From the IMG/VR virus record IMGVR_UViG_3300042882_000526, positions 1 through 40,869 of that record: DNA of 40,869 nucleotides. One strand, given 5' to 3'. Made by a program: the position numbers and the translations under genes. The stretch's first letter is position 1; every line of letters begins with the position of its first letter. The DNA comes from a virus. The notes under the pieces are model-generated. The model was not told the DNA's origin and did no database searches. It saw only the letters and a program-made list of their open reading frames with translations. Of this stretch, positions 1 through 6,450 are shown one piece after another.

Positions 1-127
1 AGCATAGTCGGTCCAAGCTACTGGGTACCGCCTCCGCGATCGGCGCGGCCTTCGGGGTATTCGGCGGCTGGCTGACCACCAACCTCCTGCCCCGCATCCC
101 CCACTAGCTTCGCTTCTTCCCGCGCGA
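1..127. repeat. Terminal direct repeat, left copy (contig closure)
   Basis: Bases 1-127 are identical to 40743-40869. A 127-base exact overlap is a typical assembler k-mer length, so this most likely shows a circularly closing contig and not a measured physical end. The repeat falls inside coding sequence (the 3' ends of the XhlA-like gene and of the DUF3310 gene), which also argues against a natural packaging end. The real termini (direct terminal repeats or headful ends) cannot be read from this. Confidence 0.95.
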
Positions 128-464
128 TCAGACGGTTCAGCATGTCACGCGCCTTGTGCAGGTCTTCCACGCCGTTCTTGAACGGGAAGCGCACGAGGTA
201 CTTCAGCACACTGGCCTGAAGGAAGTCCAGGCCGTTGGCCTCGATGAAGTCGATCGGCTGGATCGCGAACCGGGCGTAGTGCGCCGGGGACGAGATCACG
301 TTGTAGCTACCGGCCCGCGAAGGCTCCTGCCACACAGGCTTCACCGCGCCCGCTTGCTGATCCCGGTCGGGTTGGGCCTCGTCCAGATGCTTAACCCCAC
401 ACCACTTGTAGTGCCCGCCCTTCGCTCCACAGTCATTGCATCTAGCCACGCCATTCTCCTCCAT
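18..464 (-). CDS. DUF3310 family protein with N-terminal zinc ribbon
   Basis: Last gene of the minus-strand early operon, 148 aa. The middle region (HYARFAIQPIDFIEANGLDF followed by LKYLVRFPFKNG and LHKARDML) matches the DUF3310 pattern of phage proteins often labelled nucleotide kinase, although no P-loop is visible and the activity is unproven. The N-terminus adds a Cys cluster (CNDCG then WCG) that could bind zinc. It overlaps the 3' end of the A1-like gene. A GGAGG lies 8 nt upstream of a GTG at 449-447, so initiation there, five codons in, is at least as likely as the ATG at 464. Its 3' end crosses the contig closure and overlaps tail-to-tail with the plus-strand XhlA-like gene by about 90 nt on the circular map. 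Confidence 0.75.
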   Translation of the reverse strand: MEENGVARCNDCGAKGGHYKWCGVKHLDEAQPDRDQQAGAVKPVWQEPSRAGSYNVISSPAHYARFAIQPIDFIEANGLDFLQASVLKYLVRFPFKNGVEDLHKARDMLNRLIAREEAKLVGDAGQEVGGQPAAEYPEGRADRGGGTQ

Positions 465-1845
465 AGATAGTCACCATCTGACGCTTGCCGTTAGGCTGCG
501 CTATTCCGAACGTGTGTGTCCAACCGGATGGCCCCGAGTTGTACCCCAGATCGAGGAGGCTAGAAGTACCAACCATCCAAACGCCATCAACGATGCCAGC
601 GCGGTGGCCATGCCCGATAAATGACTTGCGGCCCATTCGGGCGAAACCAAGCATAGAACCACGCCCGCCATTGACGCCAAGATGGCCGTGCATACCAAGC
701 TCAATCCCACCATTAGCGTCCTTACAAATGACATAGCTGTCGTCCTCCCGCAGGAAGTTCACGCCCTTGATGCCGCGTTTCATCATAGCATGTTCGAACA
801 CGGAGAACCTACGGTCTTTTTCCGCTTCCGATCGGTAGACCGCGGACTGGAGATCGAGGAACGTCAGCGCGTTGCGCGGGTCGCTCCGGTAGTCCGCACT
901 GTCCAGCCAACGCAGCAGCGCGCCGTCGTGGTTGCTGGCCACGACAATGCTCTCGCACCAGGAGCGGCTGCGCTTGGCCAGGGCTACCGCCACCTCGTCC
1001 AGTTCCGCACCGACGCAGTCATCCTCCGGGTCCCCGACGTAGCGCCGGAAGCGCATCCGCCCGTTGCCGATCTCGTGGTGGTTCCGGCTATGGAAGTCGA
1101 GCATATCATGGAATACCTGCCGCTTGGGGCGCAGGGTATCCAGGATACCTCCCTTGGCCCAGGCCAGCTTGGCCACGACCGGGTCGGCCTTGCGGACGTG
1201 GGCGTCACCCCACACGATCGCTTCGACCCGGTGGCCTGTCGTCACCTTGCCGTCCTTCACCCGCAGGTCGAGGTCGTACATGGTGCCGTTCTCGGTGGCC
1301 GTGATCTGGCGGCAGAACCACCCGTGGTCGGACACCTCGACAAGGAGCGCGCCGTAGGCATGGTGGAACTGCGCCACCTGGCCTGCCTTCTTCTGGATAT
1401 AGTTCTTCCGGGTGACGCAGCCCGTCGTGTAGATCAGCTTGGTGCTTTCGTGCTTGCCCGAGGCCACGCTCTCCAGCGCCACCTTGGGGTGCGGGATGAT
1501 GCACGAGTTGCGCCCGGTGTAGCTTTCGAAGCCGCTGATCGGGCGGCGTGCGGTGGGCAGGATTTGCAACTCGCCGCACCACTCAAGACCCTTGGCCACG
1601 ACCATGCGCTCGTCGAGGACATAGGGCATGGCATCCCGCGCCCACGACCGATCAGTGCGCGCCGACTTCATGTTCGGCTTGGCGCTCTCGTTGTGCGTCG
1701 CCATGTCGTAGACGAAGCGCGACAGAACGATCTGTGCGTTGTAATGCTTGGCCAGGGCCAGCAGGTTGTTCCATGTCGGGCGATGCAGAGGAGTATCGTT
1801 CTGCATGCACGAGAACAGATATCGCTTAACGGCCAAAGAAGTCAC
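442..1845 (-). CDS. T5 A1-like metallophosphoesterase / putative nuclease
   Basis: 467 aa with the ordered motifs of a calcineurin-type dimetal phosphoesterase: VWGDAH (about residue 212), DMLDFHSRNHHE (about 245), VVASNHDG (about 302), a lone MHGH (about 382) and a final GHGHR (about 405). These are the expected D-x-H, GNH(D/E), H and GHxH metal ligands. The overall layout recalls phage T5 A1, linked to host DNA degradation and the pre-early switch; that assignment is from family resemblance only. The GTG start at 1845 overlaps the upstream small membrane gene by 20 nt; ATATGGG precedes it. The last third has lower GC3 than the rest and contains an out-of-frame two-TM ORF (501-734). Likely role: early nuclease attacking host DNA or processing phage DNA. 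Confidence 0.6.
   Translation of the reverse strand: MTSLAVKRYLFSCMQNDTPLHRPTWNNLLALAKHYNAQIVLSRFVYDMATHNESAKPNMKSARTDRSWARDAMPYVLDERMVVAKGLEWCGELQILPTARRPISGFESYTGRNSCIIPHPKVALESVASGKHESTKLIYTTGCVTRKNYIQKKAGQVAQFHHAYGALLVEVSDHGWFCRQITATENGTMYDLDLRVKDGKVTTGHRVEAIVWGDAHVRKADPVVAKLAWAKGGILDTLRPKRQVFHDMLDFHSRNHHEIGNGRMRFRRYVGDPEDDCVGAELDEVAVALAKRSRSWCESIVVASNHDGALLRWLDSADYRSDPRNALTFLDLQSAVYRSEAEKDRRFSVFEHAMMKRGIKGVNFLREDDSYVICKDANGGIELGMHGHLGVNGGRGSMLGFARMGRKSFIGHGHRAGIVDGVWMVGTSSLLDLGYNSGPSGWTHTFGIAQPNGKRQMVTIYGGEWRG
501..734 (-). CDS. Nested two-TM protein inside A1-like gene (holin/antiholin candidate)
   Basis: 77-aa ORF on the same strand as the A1-like gene but out of frame. ATG at 734 is preceded by GGGAGG with 9 nt spacing. 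The product is strongly hydrophobic: TM1 about residues 8-30, a short polar loop (SPEWAASH), TM2 about 41-62, then a hydrophilic tail with Arg, His and Glu. This is class II holin architecture. Its second codon positions coincide with the third positions of the A1 frame, and there the A1 frame uses far more T-ending codons (hand count about 56% GC3 against about 83% in the preceding 125 codons). No dedicated holin gene is otherwise evident in the lysis cassette. Expression is unproven; it could still be a fortuitous ORF. Confidence 0.5.
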   Translation of the reverse strand: MSFVRTLMVGLSLVCTAILASMAGVVLCLVSPEWAASHLSGMATALASLMAFGWLVLLASSIWGTTRGHPVGHTRSE

Positions 1846-1975
1846 CCCATATTCCCTTGATGGTCGAGAGGGCGATCAGCCACATGAACCAGACGAGTAC
1901 CCCTGTCAGGATGATCGACGCGGCGATGACCGGCCAGAACAGGAGGGCCAACCCTATGATGATCCAGCTATCCAC
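1826..1975 (-). CDS. Small membrane protein, 49 aa
   Basis: The GTG start at 1975 was chosen because GGAGG lies 5 nt upstream, within the end of the preceding 63-aa gene. The product begins VDSWIIIGLALLFWPV and is almost entirely hydrophobic from residue 4 to 37, enough for one long or two tight TM helices, ending in a basic/aromatic tail (KGIWGDFFGR). It overlaps its neighbours on both sides (8 nt upstream, 20 nt downstream), so it is translationally coupled in the early operon. Function unknown; a role in lysis timing or superinfection exclusion is possible but not shown by sequence. Confidence 0.7.
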   Translation of the reverse strand: MDSWIIIGLALLFWPVIAASIILTGVLVWFMWLIALSTIKGIWGDFFGR

Positions 1976-2159
1976 GGAAACCTCCGACGTTCTTGTAGAC
2001 GATCTTGTAGCCCGAGGCCACCTTGCGCTCGACGAACCGCTCGTTGGATATACGGAAGTTCGTCCGCTCGGCGGCCCTGCGGCGGCGCTCCATGTCGCGA
2101 AACACGCCTTCCGCTTCGCCCGGATACAGTTCCTTGCTAACCCCATCCAGCTTCGCCAT
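1968..2159 (-). CDS. Hypothetical protein, 63 aa
   Basis: Starts at ATG 2159, overlapping the stop of the endonuclease gene by one base, and ends inside the next small membrane gene. The sequence is charged and mostly helical in character, with a basic central stretch (MERRRRAAERTNFRISNERF) and a Gly-rich end. No family is recognised. The tight packing and good reading frame between two coupled genes support it as real. The basic stretch could contact nucleic acid, but that is speculation. Confidence 0.65.
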   Translation of the reverse strand: MAKLDGVSKELYPGEAEGVFRDMERRRRAAERTNFRISNERFVERKVASGYKIVYKNVGGFRG

Positions 2160-2470
2160 TAGAACCCCCTCACCATCTTCAGGAAATCACTGGCATCCAT
2201 GATGACAACCCAATCTTTCTTGCTCTTGCGGTGAAGCACCATGGGGGTGTTGCCACCGCAGTCCGCTCGTGCCTGGGCCATGGCCGCCTCAAGGTCCAGC
2301 TTCTCCGTGCGCTTGACCTCGATATGAAAGCCCGGCAGGCCGGTGACGTCGGCGCTGTCTTTGCCGCCCTGATACTGCACCCCCCTCTTGCCGTCGAAGC
2401 CGTACTCGCGGAGGAGCGCGGCCACTTCGCGCTCTCCCACCTTTCCCTTGTCGCGACTTAGTTTTCCCAT
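2159..2470 (-). CDS. PDDEXK endonuclease / Holliday junction resolvase-like
   Basis: 103 aa from the ATG at 2470, which overlaps the TAA stop of the DNA polymerase (TAATG). The pattern KGKVGEREVAALLREYGF, then DSADVTGLPGFHIEVKRTE and a following helix (AMAQARADC) is that of small PD-(D/E)XK nucleases related to archaeal Hjc and phage VRR-type resolvases: E in the first helix, D of SADV, and E-x-K of HIEVKR. Likely role: cleavage of branched recombination or replication intermediates before packaging. A longer in-frame extension to 2527 exists but has no ribosome-binding site and lies within the polymerase gene. Confidence 0.75.
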   Translation of the reverse strand: MGKLSRDKGKVGEREVAALLREYGFDGKRGVQYQGGKDSADVTGLPGFHIEVKRTEKLDLEAAMAQARADCGGNTPMVLHRKSKKDWVVIMDASDFLKMVRGF

Positions 2471-4470
2471 TATTTCCTGTACCTCTTGCCACACCAGCCT
2501 TCCGCCTTGACGGGCCAGTGGGCGCACCAGGCTGGAAGATCGCCTACCATAAATTCTATCAGCCTCTCGACCGGGAGATCAACTCCTAATCCCTCGTCGA
2601 CCTCCGTTACGATCTCGTCGTAGACGGTCATCAGCACAGGCATTTCGGGGTCGCACCTACGCTGGCCATGCACCAGGATATCGCGGCACGTCGCCTGCGT
2701 CACGCCCTGCGCCAATTTCCCGCCCCATGTGTCGATGCGCTGCCAGTGGCCGGACTTCTGGCTCATGTAAGTTAGTACCACTTCGGACCTATCCGTGTGG
2801 GGGTTGACCTTCTCCTTGAGCAGCGGGTCGTAGTAGGCGATGTTGCGGGATGACGGCAGGGTGCAGACGAGCCACCGCCCACGCACCTGGTACTTCACCC
2901 CGAACGCCTCGCACTGCTTGCCCGGCTTCAGCACCGCCTCGTGCGCCGCGTCCTGGAGGCCATACCACAGGCCCACACCGGCCTCGCCGTCCTTGACCTC
3001 CTGGTCCCACGGCGGGCGGGCGATGTTGGGGTGCTTGCGCCGCCATGCGTTCTTGAAGCCGTTTACTTCAGTATCGCAAAAGCGATCGCTGTCATCAAAG
3101 TTGCGCCAAGCGCCGACGCCACCGCCAAACCCGAAAGCAAGCTCCCCAACTTTGCCAACCTCCTGCCGGGCCACGGGATCAGTAGCTTTAGTGATTGCAC
3201 GGCCAAGAGCAGCACTAGCAAAAGCGCAATAAGGATCATCCCCACGTCTGAATAGATCAAGTTTGCTCTCCTCTCCTGCGATAGCTGCGATGCCCACGCT
3301 CTCGATCGACGCCAGGTCGACGGAGCAGAGGTTCTTCCCCTCCCCCGCCATGAACATGGGACGCAGGGCGTCGGCCACGCATTGCATGGGGTCGCCGTAC
3401 ATCATGCGCAGCCAGTCGGGATCGCGTGTAGCGATGGCCTCGATCAAGCTCTCCGGGTCGGCGTCTAGCTTAGGTCGCGGTAGGTTGAGCGGCTGGACGA
3501 GACGCCCCGCATTACGGCCCGTGAAAGCGCCGTGATACTGCGAGAGGCCACGAACACGGCCATCCGCGCATACAGCAGACAGTAGTCCAGCCAGCTTCTT
3601 CGTACTGGCCTTCGCAAGCGACGCTCTGATCTCAAGTACACGCCGCTCGACGGAGCCTTGTTCCGCGCGAGGGATCGCCGCTGCGACGGTGTCTGCCGTG
3701 AGGTCATCCAATCCTCCATCCACTTTCCATTGAACGAAGTCCAGTATCTCGGCCACCTGATTGGCCGTCTCTATCCTGCCGCCCGTGATCTCGACAAGCT
3801 CCGCGGTCAGTTCCTTCTCGACTTCCTTCACGATCGCGATGGCGTTATGCACGCTTTCCACGTCGATCGTAATGCCCCGCGAGTTCATCTTCTCGTTGAG
3901 CAGGAACACCCCGCGCTCCGGGGCGGGCAGCGCGCCCAGTTCCCTGCGGATACGCTGCTCGACGCGCACGTCCTGCTTACAGTAGTCGTATAGCTCGGCC
4001 AGAAGCTCCGGGTCTTGGACGCGGGTGCGCGGGTCTTTCTTCTTGGGCTTCTGCGGCTTGCACAACAGGTTGATTAGCTGCTTGCCACGCTTGTCCTTGC
4101 GCACGTCCAGCCCGAGAGCCGCGGCGCACTGTTCCAGCCCCAGGGGCAGCGCCCGACTGGCCGCGCGAGCCATCGTGCAGTCGTACTGGTGGGCCTCTAT
4201 CTCGGGCCAGCCCATACGCTTGACACAGACGTTCTCCCATATGGCGCGCTCAAAGCCGACATTGTGGGCGTCAACAACCGCGCCCTTGGCTATCGCTCGC
4301 AGCAGGCCGACCGGAAAAATCTCACCTGCTTTCCACAGGCGCGGCTCACCTTCGTTGTAAGCGTAAGCCATGCACAGGACTTCGGTGCTGGGATGCTCCG
4401 AGTACTTATAGGCCCCTGTCTTCTTCAGGTCGGCATCGCTGTATGTTTCGAAGTCGATCGTGATATGCAA
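2470..4470 (-). CDS. Family A DNA polymerase with 3'-5' exonuclease
   Basis: 666 aa replicative polymerase. The N-terminal DEDDy proofreading domain shows TIDFET (D6, E8), DAHNVGFE (about 67-74) and YDYCKQDV (Y163, D167). The polymerase domain has motif A LCSVDLASIES (about residue 380), motif B RQEVGKVGELAFGFGG (about 430-446) and motif C MTVYDEIVTEV (about 620), where the usual HDE is YDE. There is no 5'-3' exonuclease domain. Start: TTG at 4470, with GAGG 7 nt upstream; no better ATG fits the exonuclease motif so close to the N-terminus. A minus-strand terminator lies just upstream, so expression may be set by read-through from DUF2815. Codons 404-469, covering motif B, have sharply lowered GC3 and overlap a nested two-TM ORF. 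Confidence 0.93.
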   Translation of the reverse strand: MHITIDFETYSDADLKKTGAYKYSEHPSTEVLCMAYAYNEGEPRLWKAGEIFPVGLLRAIAKGAVVDAHNVGFERAIWENVCVKRMGWPEIEAHQYDCTMARAASRALPLGLEQCAAALGLDVRKDKRGKQLINLLCKPQKPKKKDPRTRVQDPELLAELYDYCKQDVRVEQRIRRELGALPAPERGVFLLNEKMNSRGITIDVESVHNAIAIVKEVEKELTAELVEITGGRIETANQVAEILDFVQWKVDGGLDDLTADTVAAAIPRAEQGSVERRVLEIRASLAKASTKKLAGLLSAVCADGRVRGLSQYHGAFTGRNAGRLVQPLNLPRPKLDADPESLIEAIATRDPDWLRMMYGDPMQCVADALRPMFMAGEGKNLCSVDLASIESVGIAAIAGEESKLDLFRRGDDPYCAFASAALGRAITKATDPVARQEVGKVGELAFGFGGGVGAWRNFDDSDRFCDTEVNGFKNAWRRKHPNIARPPWDQEVKDGEAGVGLWYGLQDAAHEAVLKPGKQCEAFGVKYQVRGRWLVCTLPSSRNIAYYDPLLKEKVNPHTDRSEVVLTYMSQKSGHWQRIDTWGGKLAQGVTQATCRDILVHGQRRCDPEMPVLMTVYDEIVTEVDEGLGVDLPVERLIEFMVGDLPAWCAHWPVKAEGWCGKRYRK
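3063..3260 (-). CDS. Nested two-TM protein inside DNA polymerase (holin candidate)
   Basis: 65-aa ORF on the polymerase strand but out of frame. TTG at 3260 is preceded by AGGAGAGGAGAG, a near-ideal Shine-Dalgarno 5-7 nt away; an alternative ATG is at 3239. TM1 (about 8-28) is a run of Leu/Val/Ile/Ala, followed by the basic turn PWPGRRLAK and TM2 (about 38-64, small and hydrophobic residues), ending in Lys. Length and topology match class II holins. Second codon positions of this ORF are third positions of the polymerase frame, which here falls to about 43% GC3 by hand count (21% over the first 29 codons) against 86% in the 50 codons upstream and 94% in the 48 downstream. That is what selection for hydrophobic residues in the second frame would produce. 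Expression is not demonstrated. Confidence 0.6.
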   Translation of the reverse strand: MIYSDVGMILIALLLVLLLAVQSLKLLIPWPGRRLAKLGSLLSGLAVASALGATLMTAIAFAILK

Positions 4471-4486
4471 TGGCCGACCTCAATTT

Positions 4487-4515
4487 AAAAAAGTGCCCGG
4501 ACTTTCACCGGGCTC
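4487..4515 (-). terminator. Intrinsic terminator between DUF2815 and DNA polymerase
   Basis: Read on the minus strand, GCCCGG, a 7-nt loop and CCGGGC are followed by ACTTTTTT. It lies after the SSB-like gene and directly before the polymerase TTG start, so it probably acts as an attenuator that keeps polymerase expression below that of the SSB-like protein. Confidence 0.7.
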
Positions 4516-4569
4516 ACGGTAGCCTGCCGTGTCAGTGCGGTGTTTACGACCCGCCGTCTGTTCGCACGA

Positions 4570-5223
4570 CTAGAAGTCTTCGTCACCCGACGTCGGGTCC
4601 TGGGCGGAGGAGCCCCCCAGCACACCCTTGAACACGTCGTCGCGGCTCTTGCGGCCAAGACGTTCACCTTCGCCAACCTTCACGATGAAATTGACATAGG
4701 CCGTCAGGTAGCGATTGACGTTCTCGCCGCTCTCGATCTGGCTACCGACCAGGTTGAGTTCGGCCTTCACCAGGCATCCCGAGTAGAACTCCCGGTCCGC
4801 CGTCTCTGCGGGCACCTCGACCGCCTTGCCACCGACCGCCTTACTCAGGTCGGGAGCGAACTTGGACTTGGCCTCCAGCACCCACGCGCCCTTCATGTAC
4901 GCCATGCGATCGGCGGACTTGTCGGGGTTCTTCTTCATCGCCTTCTCGATCACCTTCTCACCGAGGGTGAACTTCTTGCTCCAGTCCTTGAACTCGACGC
5001 TGGAGTTGGTTTCCTTCGCCGCCTTGATATAGGCCGCCTTGACCGCCTCGACCGTATCCGTGTCCGACTGCGGGATCAGGAAGGTAGCGTTGTAGCTGCC
5101 GTTCTGATCGTCCACGACGGACTTGCGGGTGCGGGCGTCGAACTTGGTCTTGGCGAGGATCGGATGGTACAGCACCAGCTTGGCGGGACCGATCACGACG
5201 AGGGAGGGAGTAATCTTAGCCAT
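4570..5223 (-). CDS. DUF2815 single-stranded DNA-binding-like protein
   Basis: 217 aa. The opening (MAKITPSLVVIGPAKLVLYH), the central NGSYNATFLIPQ and the C-terminal NRYLTAYVNFIVKV fit the DUF2815 family, which accompanies DUF2800 and Pol A in many phages and is regarded as an ssDNA-binding protein. The acidic, Phe-ending tail (SGDEDF) resembles the partner-binding tip of SSB proteins and supports that role. Just before the tail is SRDDVFKGVL, a segment also found at the extreme C-terminus of the upstream DUF2800 protein. It has its own minus-strand promoter candidate (5258-5286) and a terminator right after it, suggesting a separately boosted, abundant product. Confidence 0.85.
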   Translation of the reverse strand: MAKITPSLVVIGPAKLVLYHPILAKTKFDARTRKSVVDDQNGSYNATFLIPQSDTDTVEAVKAAYIKAAKETNSSVEFKDWSKKFTLGEKVIEKAMKKNPDKSADRMAYMKGAWVLEAKSKFAPDLSKAVGGKAVEVPAETADREFYSGCLVKAELNLVGSQIESGENVNRYLTAYVNFIVKVGEGERLGRKSRDDVFKGVLGGSSAQDPTSGDEDF

Positions 5224-5257
5224 TTACAATTCGCCTTTCAAAGTAGTTAACCCAACT

Positions 5258-5286
5258 ATTATGCCACGCTACGATTACGCTTACAA
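5258..5286 (-). promoter_or_regulatory. Promoter candidate for DUF2815 (minus strand)
   Basis: TTGTAA (complement of 5281-5286) and CATAAT (complement of 5258-5263) are separated by 17 bp, a fair match to a sigma70-type promoter. It overlaps the stop codon of the DUF2800 gene and points to the DUF2815 start at 5223. Confidence 0.5.
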
Positions 5287-6450
5287 TACCCCTTTGAAAA
5301 CTTCATCACGGTTGCGCACCGCCTGCCCAGCCCTGGCGTCGGTATCCGGGGCCACGGTCATGCCGGTGTCGGGCTTGTAGGCGTACTTCTTCACGAAGTC
5401 CTTGCCGCCTTCCAGCTTCTCAATGGCCGGGGGTGTCTTCAGCTTCTTCTCGTAGGCGGCCTCACCGAACGTGTCGACCACCGGGGCGTCGTCCTTGAAC
5501 ACCCGATCGGACTTCTTCGCCACCATCTTCCAACCGCTGATCTGCTTGCCTGCACGCAGCCGGGTGAAAATCTCCTCGTCGAAGACCTTGGCGAGGCCCT
5601 TCACGATGTTCGTCTCGGTGGCCGCGAGGCCCAGTTCCCAGTCTTCCATAGCCTTGATGATCTCCGGTGTGTAGGTCAGAACACGCGCCCGCATTTCCTT
5701 GATGGCGGGGCAGGTCAGCCTTTTAGGGCAGAAGGAGGAGTTGCACCACGGACCGGGCTGTAAAAAAGGCTCCGGTTGTTCCGTGCGTCGGGCGGCGGCA
5801 AGCCAATCGTCACGCAGCCATGCCTTGAGCACGCCCACGCTTGTCCACCACGATCTAACAGGCTCCACCCCGTATACACGCGGCTGACAGATGTTGATCT
5901 CAACGGGGAAGTCGTCATCCTGCCATGCCTCCGTTCCGTACAGCGCGCCCACGGCGTACTGCATAAGCTGGGTGTTCTTCTCTGCCGATACCATGATACC
6001 GGCGCCGTGCTTGTAATCGGCCACAACCGCTTGCTTGTCCCCAATAAGGGTGCAGTCCGTGGTCCCGAAGAAGTCAGGATGCACTTCGGCCAGGTGGAAG
6101 CGCTCCTCCACCAGGACCCGCGACCCCAGTTTACTTCCCCGCAGGCCAAGCTCGTCTATCTTGCCGCGGATATGGTCCAAATATATCTGAACCGCCTCCG
6201 CATCACTTTCGCCAAATTCCGCGTCCGTGGCAAAGTCGGCTTCGCCAATATGCACTTTGGCGTCTTCGCCCGACACAAGACAACGGGCCGCGATATCATG
6301 CGCCAGAGTGCCGTCGTCGGCGTAGGAGCTTCTGGTATTTGCGCCGGGGCCAAGCTCCTGGATCAGCTTCACACTGCCAGGGCAATGGAACCAGCGGTGC
6401 GTACTCGACGCGCCGAGTTTGGAGTGGATCGTAGGAGAAGTTTCACCCAT
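5281..6450 (-). CDS. DUF2800 Cas4/RecB-like nuclease
   Basis: 389 aa. N-terminal GASSTHRWFHCPGSVKL is typical of DUF2800. A PD-(D/E)XK core is visible as HPDFFGTTDCTL (motif II) and QAVVADYKHGAG (motif III, D-x-K). A late Cys group, CNSSFCPKRLTC, with an earlier Cys (HCPGS) resembles the Fe-S cluster ligands of Cas4/AddB-type exonucleases. Predicted role: 5'-end resection or recombination during replication, together with the DUF2815 protein encoded next. The start at 6450 overlaps the preceding gene by 8 nt. The protein ends NRDEVFKGVL, nearly identical to a C-terminal segment of DUF2815. Confidence 0.85.
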   Translation of the reverse strand: MGETSPTIHSKLGASSTHRWFHCPGSVKLIQELGPGANTRSSYADDGTLAHDIAARCLVSGEDAKVHIGEADFATDAEFGESDAEAVQIYLDHIRGKIDELGLRGSKLGSRVLVEERFHLAEVHPDFFGTTDCTLIGDKQAVVADYKHGAGIMVSAEKNTQLMQYAVGALYGTEAWQDDDFPVEINICQPRVYGVEPVRSWWTSVGVLKAWLRDDWLAAARRTEQPEPFLQPGPWCNSSFCPKRLTCPAIKEMRARVLTYTPEIIKAMEDWELGLAATETNIVKGLAKVFDEEIFTRLRAGKQISGWKMVAKKSDRVFKDDAPVVDTFGEAAYEKKLKTPPAIEKLEGGKDFVKKYAYKPDTGMTVAPDTDARAGQAVRNRDEVFKGVL

